Positions 1 to 6,374 of a stretch of DNA of 8,979 nucleotides are shown in pieces. Position 1 is the stretch's first letter; every line of letters starts with the position of its first letter. The notes beneath the pieces are model-generated. The model ran no database searches, was not told the origin of the DNA, and was given only the letters and a program-made list of their open reading frames with translations. The stretch comes from CAYQEC01 sp964569015 (lineage in GTDB: Bacteria; Actinomycetota; Acidimicrobiia; Spongiisociales; UBA5794): assembly GCA_964569015.1 (NCBI GenBank), contig CAZMSN010000065.1, positions 1 through 8,979 on the forward strand. Reading direction: 5' to 3'. Position numbers and translations under genes: made by a program.

Positions 1-51
1 CGAACCGTGGGCTGGTAGTCGCCAAAACCCTGCATACCAACCCTGGGTTCG
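1..51. repeat. Long imperfect inverted repeat before the queuosine-precursor transporter gene
   Basis: CGAACC (1-6) pairs with GGTTCG (46-51), GGG (9-11) with CCC (41-43), and TGGTA (13-17) with TACCA (35-39). These are separated by a 2x2 mismatch and a 1x1 mismatch, leaving a 17-base loop. Fourteen of seventeen positions pair. It could be the terminator stem of a gene left of the window (no T tract follows), a structured leader or an operator. If transcription starts from the -10 at 71-76, this repeat is not in the mRNA. It does not match a preQ1 riboswitch class I can recognise. Confidence 0.5.
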
Positions 52-59
52 TAGCAGGC

Positions 60-78
60 GCAGGGCGGTCTACCCTGC
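60..78. promoter_or_regulatory. Putative -10 (TACCCT) within a short hairpin, promoter of the transporter gene
   Basis: TACCCT at 71-76 fits the actinobacterial TAnnnT -10 and lies 12 bases before the ATG at 89, so the mRNA leader would be only a few bases long. No clear -35 is visible. The -10 lies in the 3' half of an inverted repeat, GCAGGG (60-65) and CCCTGC (73-78), which could be a binding site or a stem. No Shine-Dalgarno sequence lies between this element and the start codon, consistent with near-leaderless translation. Confidence 0.4.
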
Positions 79-88
79 CGCAATCGAC

Positions 89-742
89 ATGACTGCACGA
101 CCGCTCACCACTCGCGCCGCCAGCGTCGTGGCGCTGCTCGCCGCCCTATACGTGGCGGCGCAGATCCTGGCGGACGTGTCGAGCCTCAAGCTGGCCGAGG
201 TGGGCGGGATGGCGATCGACGGCGGCACGCTCATCTACCCGATCACGTTCACGCTGCGAGACCTCGTCCACAAGACCGCCGGCAAGCACGTCGCCCGGCT
301 ACTCATCGTCACCGCCGCCGCCATCAACCTGTTCATGGCCGGTCTGTTCTGGGTCGTCGACCGGCTCCCGCTCGTGCCCCAGAGCGGTTCACAGTCCGAG
401 CTGTTCGGCAGCGTGCTCGGCCCGGTGTGGCGGATCGTGCTCGCCTCCATCGTCGCCGAGGTCGTCTCCGAACTCGTCGACACCGAGGTCTACGCCAAGT
501 GGGCCCGCCACTTCGGCGAGCGGGCACAGTGGGGTCGGGTGCTCTCGTCGAACGCGGTGGCGGTGCCGCTGGACTCGGTGCTCTTCGTGGTGATCGCCTT
601 CGGCGGGAGGGTTCCGTTCGAGGTCGTGCGCGAGATCATCCTCACCAACATCTACGTGAAAGGTCTGGTGACGGTGGCCTCGATCCCCCTGATCTATGCG
701 GTGCGTCCCCGCTCGGTCGTCACAGAGGACGTCGCGGCCTAG
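89..742 (+). CDS. yhhQ: Queuosine-precursor transporter, VUT/YhhQ family
   Basis: Predicted inner-membrane importer of a queuosine precursor (preQ0, preQ1 or a related base) for tRNA modification. The 217 residues match the usual family length. They are mostly hydrophobic, with about six membrane segments (roughly 10-30, 45-60, 68-90, 112-130, 155-173, 182-205). The family pattern is visible in an early LADVSSLK segment, GGTLIYPITFTLRDLV (45-60), SELVDTEVY (127-135), and SSNAVAVPLDSVLFVVIAF (153-171), where Asn155 and Asp162 are the kind of polar membrane residues conserved in the family. Related proteins usually have DxxxEvyG after the second segment; here it reads DLVHKTAGK, a local divergence. 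The ATG at 89 is the only reasonable start and has a -10 close upstream. The stop overlaps the stop of the convergent gene. Family call firm; exact substrate inferred. Confidence 0.86.
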   Translation: MTARPLTTRAASVVALLAALYVAAQILADVSSLKLAEVGGMAIDGGTLIYPITFTLRDLVHKTAGKHVARLLIVTAAAINLFMAGLFWVVDRLPLVPQSGSQSELFGSVLGPVWRIVLASIVAEVVSELVDTEVYAKWARHFGERAQWGRVLSSNAVAVPLDSVLFVVIAFGGRVPFEVVREIILTNIYVKGLVTVASIPLIYAVRPRSVVTEDVAA

Positions 743-1947
743 CTCGTGGCGGTTTGCCCTATGCCCCGGGCGGGGCGAGGCCCCGTGTACGACGCCTGGA
801 GCCGCACCGGCTTGTCTTCGAGGGCCTCCATGGCGTGCGCGATCCATCCCAGCATGCGCCCGATGGCGAAGAGCATCTCACCACTCCCCGGTACCAGCTC
901 GGCCGCCATGGTCACCGCGGCGAGGCCGGCGTCGACGTTCGGAAGAGGAAGGCCGGCCGCGACGACCTCGCGCACGATGCGATCGACCCGCTCGAGGATG
1001 GGCGCCTCGGGCCGCAGCTCCGAGATCGCCCGGATCAGCGCGTCGAATCGGGGGTCGCCCCGCGGATGGAGCGGCTCACCGAGGCCGGGGATCGGCTCCT
1101 CACAAGCCCAGGGCCCCTCGATGATCTCGCGTACCGGGGTGCCGGCAACGACGGCTCGGAACAGCCGCTCGACCACGGTCGACGCCGCTCCTTGCCAGCC
1201 CCCGCCCAGGATCGACAGCCCGGCGCCGAAGATGCCGTGGACGTCGGCCCGGTAGGCGGCGGCGAGGCGGGCAGCGGTGGTGGAGGCGGCAAAGCCGTGG
1301 TCGGCGGCGAGCACCAGCGACATCCGCACCAGATCGACTTGCGCCGGATCAGGTTTGGCGGTACCGGCCAGCTTGGCGGCGAGCCTCGTGGCGATGGGAG
1401 CCGGCTTCCAGACCCGGGGTCCGGGAAGGCTCTCGATGATCGAGGCGATCAGCACCGGGCCGACCTGCTGGGGTGGCGTGTCGAAGTCCGACCCGGCGTA
1501 GCCGCCGATGGAGGCCGCTATCGCCTGGAGCCTGCGGAGAGGAGCGATGTCGTGCGGCATGCGGCGTTGCGCCACTCGCGAGGTGGCAACCCAGTCTTCC
1601 CTCGGCTCCCACACTTCGATGTCGACTGGCAGGCTCCCAAACCAGAGCAACCCCGCCACCTGCTCGCAGCTCGCCCAGGTCGCCAGCTCGAAGACATCGA
1701 AGCCGCGGTAGTAGAGCCGGTTGCCGTCGATGAGCGTGATCCTGGATTCGACGCGCATCTCAGGACGGGCCTGCCCCCTCGAGCGCATGCTGCGGAACTC
1801 GATGATGCCATCGCGTGAGAACCAGCTTCCCTTTCCCCCATGACGCTCAGCCGGCTCGAGCAGCCCGCGGCTGACGTAGGCGTAGACGGTGGCCGGCTTC
1901 ACACCCAGAAGGTGAGCCGCCTCCTCGGTCGAGATGAGCACGGTCAT
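739..1947 (-). CDS. HTH-fused citrate synthase-like protein, probably a catalytically degenerate regulator
   Basis: A 402-residue protein with two parts. Residues 3-58 form a MerR/excisionase-type helix-turn-helix (TEEAAHLLGVKPATVYAYVS, then GLLEP and a short wing). Residues 66-390 are a citrate synthase fold: DHGFAAST (216-223), GWIAH (367-371) and an ASYTGP end (385-390). Compared with active enzymes, the His of GPLHGGAP is replaced (GGWQGAAS, Gln252) and the His-Arg of GFGHRVY is replaced (GLGEPLH, Glu291-Pro292), while the Asp of NVD is kept (Asp339). HTH-citrate synthase fusions are known in actinobacteria and proteobacteria, and those I recall keep the histidines. The loss here suggests a ligand-sensing transcription factor rather than an enzyme. 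It is divergent from a citrate synthase with shared palindromes between them. No Shine-Dalgarno precedes the ATG, so the mRNA is probably leaderless. Fold certain; regulatory role inferred. Confidence 0.85.
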   Translation of the reverse strand: MTVLISTEEAAHLLGVKPATVYAYVSRGLLEPAERHGGKGSWFSRDGIIEFRSMRSRGQARPEMRVESRITLIDGNRLYYRGFDVFELATWASCEQVAGLLWFGSLPVDIEVWEPREDWVATSRVAQRRMPHDIAPLRRLQAIAASIGGYAGSDFDTPPQQVGPVLIASIIESLPGPRVWKPAPIATRLAAKLAGTAKPDPAQVDLVRMSLVLAADHGFAASTTAARLAAAYRADVHGIFGAGLSILGGGWQGAASTVVERLFRAVVAGTPVREIIEGPWACEEPIPGLGEPLHPRGDPRFDALIRAISELRPEAPILERVDRIVREVVAAGLPLPNVDAGLAAVTMAAELVPGSGEMLFAIGRMLGWIAHAMEALEDKPVRLQASYTGPRPARGIGQTATS

Positions 1948-1948
1948 G

Positions 1949-1994
1949 TTGATCGGTCAATATTGATCAATTCGCCTCGGTACGTCAATATTGC
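1949..1994. promoter_or_regulatory. Divergent overlapping promoters with duplicated TCAATATTG palindrome (putative operators)
   Basis: The perfect palindrome TCAATATTGA (1957-1966) recurs as TCAATATTGC (1985-1994), 28 bases apart. The shared block GTCAATATTG plus three bases matches at 12 of 13 positions. The first copy is also flanked by TTGATC (1949-1954) and GATCAA (1965-1970). For the plus-strand citrate synthase, TTGATC (1963-1968) and CAATAT (1986-1991) form a -35/-10 pair with 17-base spacing. For the minus-strand gene, TTGACG (1988 down to 1983) and CAATAT (1965 down to 1960) also have 17-base spacing. So each palindrome carries the -10 of one promoter and the -35 of the other. The HTH-citrate synthase encoded next door is the obvious candidate binder. 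Palindromes and spacing are seen; promoter and operator roles are inferred. Confidence 0.65.
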
Positions 1995-2019
1995 TCCCTC
2001 GTCGACGCGAGGGAGGAGG
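1994..2019 (+). promoter_or_regulatory. Leader hairpin abutting the ribosome binding site of the citrate synthase gene
   Basis: CTCCCTCG (1994-2001) and CGAGGGAG (2008-2015) form a perfect 8-base-pair stem with a 6-base loop. The 3' arm runs into the purine tract GGAGGAGG (2012-2019), so the stem covers its first half and leaves GAGG near the end free. GGAGG at 2015-2019 sits 6 bases before the ATG at 2026 and fixes that start. If transcription begins about 7 bases after the proposed -10 (near 1998), the 5' arm would be partly missing and the stem weakened. Confidence 0.45.
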
Positions 2020-2025
2020 ACACTG

Positions 2026-3171
2026 ATGGCAGCTGACGCGATCCGGACGCCGCCCGGACTGGCCGGCGTCGTCGTCGCCTCCACCGCACTCGGCGGCATC
2101 CGAGGCCATGAAGGCTTCTTCCACTACCGCCAGTATTCCGCCCCGGACCTCGCCGAGACCCGAACCCTGGAGGAAGTCTGGCATCTGCTCCACCAGGGCT
2201 CCCTGCCCACGGAACTCGAGCTCGCCGAGTTTCGCCACCGGATCGGCGGGTTGCGCCTGTTGCCCGACGATCTCATCGATCTCATCGGGAACGTTGCCCG
2301 TGTTGGCGAAGACATCCTGGCCCTCTCCTGGGTGCGCACCGCGGTGTCGCTCGTCGCCCAGCACATGGGCCTGACCCCGTGGCTCGGCCAAACCCGAGAA
2401 GCGCTGGAGGAACAGGCGACACGCCTCGCCGCCGTCATGCCGACGATCGTCGCCGCCGGCTGGCGGGCCCGCAACGGGCTGGCGCCGGTGCCACCGAATC
2501 CCCGGCTCCGCATCGCCGAGGACTTCCTCCGCATGCTGCGCGGCACCACCCCCGACGCTCGGAGCGCACGGGCTCTCGAGCAGTACCTCATCCTGACGAT
2601 CGATCACGGCTTCAACGCCTCGACGTTCACCTCCCGCATCGTCGCGTCGACCGGCGCGGACCTCGGCGCCGGCCTCACCGCCGGGACCGGGGCGCTCTCG
2701 GGCCCGCTGCACGGTGGCGCCCCGGTGCACTGTCTCCGCATGCTCCGCAGCATCGGCACGCCCGAGCGGGCCGATTCCTGGATTCGCGAATCGCTGGCCC
2801 GCGGTGATCTCATCCCGGGCTTCGGACACCGCGTCTACCGAACCGAGGACCCTCGCTCGGCCATGCTGCGGGGCGTAGCCGAAGGATTCGACGACCCGCT
2901 GGTCGACCTCGCCGTCAGGGTCGAGAAGACCATCCTCGAGGCGCTGCACGCGCACCGGCCCGATCATGAGCTGCGCACCAATGTCGAGTACTACGCCGGC
3001 GTGGTGCTCCATCTGGCCGGCGTCCCCGAAGAGCTCTTCCCGGCGTGCTTTGCCGTCAGTCGCAGCATCGGCTGGACAGCCCACATGCTCGAGCAGATGG
3101 AGGGGAACCGGATCATCCGGCCCGACTCCGACTACGTAGGACCGCAGGCCTCGGGATCGTTCCTGATCTGA
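2026..3171 (+). CDS. Citrate synthase (2-methylcitrate synthase possible), with Glu in place of the catalytic Asp
   Basis: Predicted cytoplasmic enzyme joining acetyl-CoA (or propionyl-CoA) to oxaloacetate. At 381 residues it fits the compact form of the family. Active-site landmarks are DHGFNAST (193-200), GPLHGGAP with His229, IPGFGHRVY with His268 and Arg269, GWTAH (349-353) and IRPDSDYVGP (364-373). Where most enzymes have Asp in N-V/I-D-F/Y, this one has NVEYY with Glu321 (codon GAG at 2986-2988). An upstream in-frame ATG at 1840 would add 62 residues reading through the promoter region and the start of the opposite gene. The ATG at 2026 has a strong GGAGG 6 bases upstream and the N-terminus (GLAGVVVASTALGGIRG) expected of the family. 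It is divergent from the HTH-citrate synthase gene, which probably controls it. Whether it makes citrate, methylcitrate or acts in the cleavage direction cannot be decided from sequence. Confidence 0.9.
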   Translation: MAADAIRTPPGLAGVVVASTALGGIRGHEGFFHYRQYSAPDLAETRTLEEVWHLLHQGSLPTELELAEFRHRIGGLRLLPDDLIDLIGNVARVGEDILALSWVRTAVSLVAQHMGLTPWLGQTREALEEQATRLAAVMPTIVAAGWRARNGLAPVPPNPRLRIAEDFLRMLRGTTPDARSARALEQYLILTIDHGFNASTFTSRIVASTGADLGAGLTAGTGALSGPLHGGAPVHCLRMLRSIGTPERADSWIRESLARGDLIPGFGHRVYRTEDPRSAMLRGVAEGFDDPLVDLAVRVEKTILEALHAHRPDHELRTNVEYYAGVVLHLAGVPEELFPACFAVSRSIGWTAHMLEQMEGNRIIRPDSDYVGPQASGSFLI

Positions 3172-3175
3172 GGCC
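3147..3175 (+). terminator. Terminator-like hairpin across the citrate synthase stop codon
   Basis: GGCCTC (3147-3152) pairs with GAGGCC (3170-3175), and inside it GATC (3155-3158) pairs with GATC (3165-3168) around a 6-base loop. The stem includes the TGA stop. No T tract follows, so intrinsic termination is doubtful; it may protect the 3' end of the message. Confidence 0.3.
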
Positions 3176-3268
3176 GCCAACTCGAGTCCGGGGCGTCGTT
3201 CAGTGCCCGACTCACACGTCGCTCAGTTCGAATTGCCCTCGAGCGCCGCGATCGCGAGAGTGCGCCCG

Positions 3269-4124
<856 letters not shown>

Positions 4125-4135
<11 letters not shown>

Positions 4136-4868
4136 CCGTACCGCCGCGGTCGCCAGCCGGGTGCTGCACCAGCTCGCCCGGGACCGTCGCTTCGTGGTGC
4201 TCGTGCTCGTCGCTCCGCTCGGCATCGTCTTCTTCACCAAGACGCTCTTCGATGCCGCCGAGACCCCGTTCTTCGACGTGACACCGTTCGCCGTCCCCTT
4301 CGGGTGCTTCATCGTGCACTTCGCCACCTTCATCCTCACCGCCCTCGTGCTCGTCCGTGAGCGCACGGCCGAGACCATGGAGCGAATGTTCATCAACGGC
4401 TACCGGCGACTGGAGATCATCACCGGCTACCTGATCGCCTACACCACCCTGGCCACGCTGGTGTCGATACTGGTGCTCACCGAGCTCCAGCTCCTCTTCG
4501 ATCTCAAGTACGGCCCCGGGCGGCTCGCGTCGATCTTCCTCGTCATGTGGCTCCTGGCGGTCATCTCGATGGCGCTGGGCATCCTCGTCTCCAACATGGC
4601 CCGCAGCGAAGGCCAGGTCATCCCGTTCATCCCAGCGATCGTGCTCCCCAGCCTGATCTTCTCGGGGGTCATCGAGGCAGTCGATCGCCTCCCGATGTGG
4701 GCGCAGGTCATCAGCCGTTTCTCCCCGATGTTCTACGCAAACGAGGTCCTCCAGGAGCTGATCGCCGGGAAGAGCCTCGGCGGCGATGTCGCCAGCCTGG
4801 TCATGCTCCCGGCCGGAGCCGTCGTGGTCTTGCTGGCGGCGACCCAGACGCTGCGCGAGAGCCGATAA
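4125..4868 (+). CDS. ABC-2 type exporter, permease subunit
   Basis: Inner-membrane partner of the ATPase encoded just upstream. The 247 residues form about six membrane helices (roughly 22-38, 55-77, 100-125, 135-157, 165-185, 222-241), the usual ABC-2 layout. The first cytoplasmic loop, VRERTAETMERMFINGYRR (77-95), corresponds to the coupling loop of the family, and the region from 165 (GQVIPFIPAIVLPSLIFSG) through RFSPMFYANEVLQ is characteristic. The ATG at 4125 lies inside the end of the ATPase gene and is preceded by GGAGAAGGA (4108-4116); longer in-frame extensions only re-read the ATPase gene in another frame. The stop is 9 bases before the Fur-family gene, so a shared message is possible. 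Nothing in the sequence names the exported compound. Confidence 0.85.
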
Positions 4869-4871
4869 CCT
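4866..4871 (+). promoter_or_regulatory. Putative leaderless -10 (TAACCT) for the Fur-family regulator gene
   Basis: TAACCT fits TAnnnT and ends 6 bases before the ATG at 4878, the spacing expected when transcription starts on the A of the start codon. It overlaps the stop codon of the permease gene. GGGAG (4872-4876) follows but is too close to the ATG to be a good ribosome site. Confidence 0.35.
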
Positions 4872-4877
4872 GGGAGC

Positions 4878-5309
4878 ATGCACGTCAGCGCCGATTTCCT
4901 CACCAATGCCCTCCGCAAAGACGGGCATCGCATCACCCGAGCCCGCCGTGCGGTGTGTGAGGTGATCGCCGGCGCCCCCGACGACCATCTCAGCGCAGTC
5001 GACATCCACGCTCTCGCCGGTGCCGCCGGCCGGATCGACCAATCGACCGTATACCGCACCCTCGAGGCCCTCGAAGCGGCCGGCCTGATCACCCATATCC
5101 ACATCGGACACGGACCGTCGATCTACCACCTCGCCGCCCGGGTCCCCCACCAGCATCTCGTGTGCGAGCGGTGCGGGGTGACAATCGACATCGATCGGTC
5201 CGACATCGAACCACTGCTGGCCGACATCACGCGGCGGACCGGTTTCGTTCCCGACCCCACCCATTTCGCCCTCTCCGGAATCTGCCGGGATTGCGCCACC
5301 AAGACCTGA
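4878..5309 (+). CDS. nur: Fur-family metalloregulator, probably nickel-responsive Nur
   Basis: A DNA-binding repressor of 143 residues, the normal length for the family. The N-terminal winged helix includes RITRARRAVCEVI (18-30) and the recognition helix QSTVYRTLEALEAAGL (55-70). The dimerisation half has two CxxC pairs for structural zinc, CERC (96-99) and CRDC (136-139), with candidate regulatory ligands His78, His84, His91, His93 and His129. The protein alone could be Fur, Zur or Nur. The call rests on context: the next operon encodes a nickel/cobalt importer and carries a Nur-like box at 5340-5356. It starts 9 bases after the ABC permease gene and has its own candidate -10. Family certain; metal inferred. 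Confidence 0.85.
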   Translation: MHVSADFLTNALRKDGHRITRARRAVCEVIAGAPDDHLSAVDIHALAGAAGRIDQSTVYRTLEALEAAGLITHIHIGHGPSIYHLAARVPHQHLVCERCGVTIDIDRSDIEPLLADITRRTGFVPDPTHFALSGICRDCATKT

Positions 5310-5331
5310 AGCGCACCTCCAGCGACCGCAC

Positions 5332-5337
5332 TATCCT
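5332..5337 (+). promoter_or_regulatory. Putative -10 (TATCCT) of the cbiMNQO operon
   Basis: TATCCT fits TAnnnT; transcription would start near 5344, inside the Nur-like box. No convincing -35 is seen 16-18 bases upstream. The gap after the regulator gene is only 61 bases, so the operon may also receive read-through. Confidence 0.45.
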
Positions 5338-5339
5338 TG

Positions 5340-5356
5340 CTGCAAGGCTGTTGCAA
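5340..5356. promoter_or_regulatory. Nur-box-like operator ahead of cbiM
   Basis: The site reads CTGCAA, five bases (GGCTG), TTGCAA. It agrees at all but one position with the Nur box known from Streptomyces, tTGCaa-N5-ttGCAA. Its halves are themselves symmetric: CTTGCTGCAAG (5336-5346) and GTTGCAAC (5350-5357). It covers the predicted transcription start just after the TATCCT -10, so a bound repressor would block transcription. It lies between a Fur-family gene and a nickel/cobalt importer operon. Confidence 0.7.
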
Positions 5357-5370
5357 CAAGAAGGGGCTTC

Positions 5371-6045
5371 GTGCACATCCCAGACGGCGTGATCAACGGT
5401 GCCACGTCGGCCGGCTTCGGCGTGGCGGCGGCCGGGGGCGTTGGCGTGGCAATTCGCCGCACCGGTGCCTACCTCAGCGAACGACAAGTTCCGCTCGCCG
5501 GTCTCGTCGCCGCCTTCGTGTTCGCCGCCCAAATGTTCAACTTCCCGGTGATCTCCGGTATGAGCGGGCACCTCCTCGGCGGGCTGCTGGCGGCCGTGCT
5601 CGTCGGCCCCTGGGCGGCCTTCCTCGTTCTCACGGTCGTTCTCGTCGTCCAGGGTGTCTTCTTCGCCGACGGCGGCCTCAGCGCTCTCGGCCTCAACATC
5701 GTGAACATGGGCGTCATCGCCCCGTTCGGCGGGTACGCCGTTTATCGGGTGCTGCTGCGGGTTCTCCCCCGAGGCACCCAGATGGTCACCCTGGCAGCCG
5801 GCCTCGCCGCCTTCGTTTCCGTCGTGCTCGCCGCCACCGGTTTCGTGATCGAATTCGCCATCGGAGGCACAGCCGACGTATCCACCGGCGCCGTCCTCAC
5901 CGCGATGTTGGGTGCCCACGTCCTCATCGGGATCGGCGAAGGCCTCCTCACCGGCCTGATCGTGGGAGCGGTAATGGCGAGCCGGCCCGACCTGGTCTAC
6001 GGAGTTCCCGTGCCTCCGGTGACGACGACCGCAGAGGTGATGTGA
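5371..6045 (+). CDS. cbiM: Nickel/cobalt ECF transporter substrate-binding membrane subunit, CbiM/NikM
   Basis: Substrate-specific membrane subunit (S component) of a group I ECF importer for Ni2+ or Co2+. The 224 residues begin MHIPDG, the hallmark of the family, whose metal site uses the free N-terminus and His2. His67 in SGHLLGG matches the further ligand reported for NikM. Other signatures are AFVFAAQMFNFPV (48-60), GPWAAFLVLT (79-88), DGGLSALGLNIVNM (100-113) and GIGEGLLTG (187-195). About seven membrane segments are expected. Because the metal site needs this N-terminus, the GTG at 5371 must be the start; GAAGGGG (5360-5366) is its ribosome site. The stop TGA overlaps the ATG of the next gene. 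Nickel rather than cobalt is favoured by the Nur-like box, not by the protein itself. Confidence 0.92.
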   Translation: MHIPDGVINGATSAGFGVAAAGGVGVAIRRTGAYLSERQVPLAGLVAAFVFAAQMFNFPVISGMSGHLLGGLLAAVLVGPWAAFLVLTVVLVVQGVFFADGGLSALGLNIVNMGVIAPFGGYAVYRVLLRVLPRGTQMVTLAAGLAAFVSVVLAATGFVIEFAIGGTADVSTGAVLTAMLGAHVLIGIGEGLLTGLIVGAVMASRPDLVYGVPVPPVTTTAEVM

Positions 6046-6374
6046 TGGACCGTCGAACCCGCACCTTCCTCGTCGTGGGCCTGATCGTGGTGATCGTGTT
6101 CGCGGTCGGCGTCAGCCAGTTCGCCTCGGACGATCCAGACGGCCTCGAGTACGTGGCGGAGCAAGAGGGCTTCCTCGACACGGCCGAAGAGCACGCTCTC
6201 TCCGGCTCACCTCTCGCCGACTACGGCGAGGACCTCACCGACAACCCGGGTCTCAACACCGCGGTAGCCGGAGTGGTCGGCACGGTGCTGACGCTGATGG
6301 TGGGCTACGGGATCTTCTGGGTCGCGCGCCGCGTCGGTGGCAGGGGCGACGCTCGATCAACACCCGAGACCTGA
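6045..6374 (+). CDS. cbiN: PDGLE-domain accessory subunit of the nickel/cobalt transporter (CbiN/NikN-like)
   Basis: Small membrane protein of 109 residues that works with CbiM in metal loading. Two membrane helices (about 8-25 and 72-95) flank an extracytoplasmic stretch carrying the diagnostic PDGLE (31-35), continuing as YVAEQEGF, as in PDGLE/NikN-type partners that are either separate or fused to NikM. The ATG at 6045 overlaps the cbiM stop and has a good ribosome site, AGAGGTGA (6033-6040). The stop is immediately followed by the cbiQ start. The polar C-terminal tail after residue 96 shows no recognisable motif. Confidence 0.88.
   Translation: MDRRTRTFLVVGLIVVIVFAVGVSQFASDDPDGLEYVAEQEGFLDTAEEHALSGSPLADYGEDLTDNPGLNTAVAGVVGTVLTLMVGYGIFWVARRVGGRGDARSTPET

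Noticed and set aside
42..58. tRNA T-arm-like GGTTCG segment near the left edge
   Set aside because: The flanking bases do not form a 5-bp stem around a 7-base loop and no other tRNA arms can be found.
427..1818. Plus-strand open frame of 463 codons between the transporter and citrate synthase regions
   Set aside because: It overlaps the real transporter gene in another frame and is antisense to the HTH-citrate synthase; no domain is visible.
1840..2025. N-terminal extension of the citrate synthase from ATG 1840
   Set aside because: It would run through the opposite gene's HTH region and the palindromic promoter region, and it lacks a good ribosome site; ATG 2026 has one.
1957..3180. Long open frame (407 codons) antisense to the citrate synthase gene
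   Set aside because: Composition is a GC-rich shadow with no recognisable domain, while the opposite strand encodes a clear enzyme with all family landmarks.
3203..3268. GTG start at 3203 for the ABC ATPase
   Set aside because: Adds 22 residues with no family similarity and no clear ribosome site. It is not excluded; the near-palindrome at 3224-3235 in this stretch was considered as an operator but is too weak to call.
5310..5370. Cobalamin or NiCo riboswitch before cbiM
   Set aside because: The 61-base gap is too short for either, and it is mostly taken up by the -10, the Nur-like box and the ribosome site.
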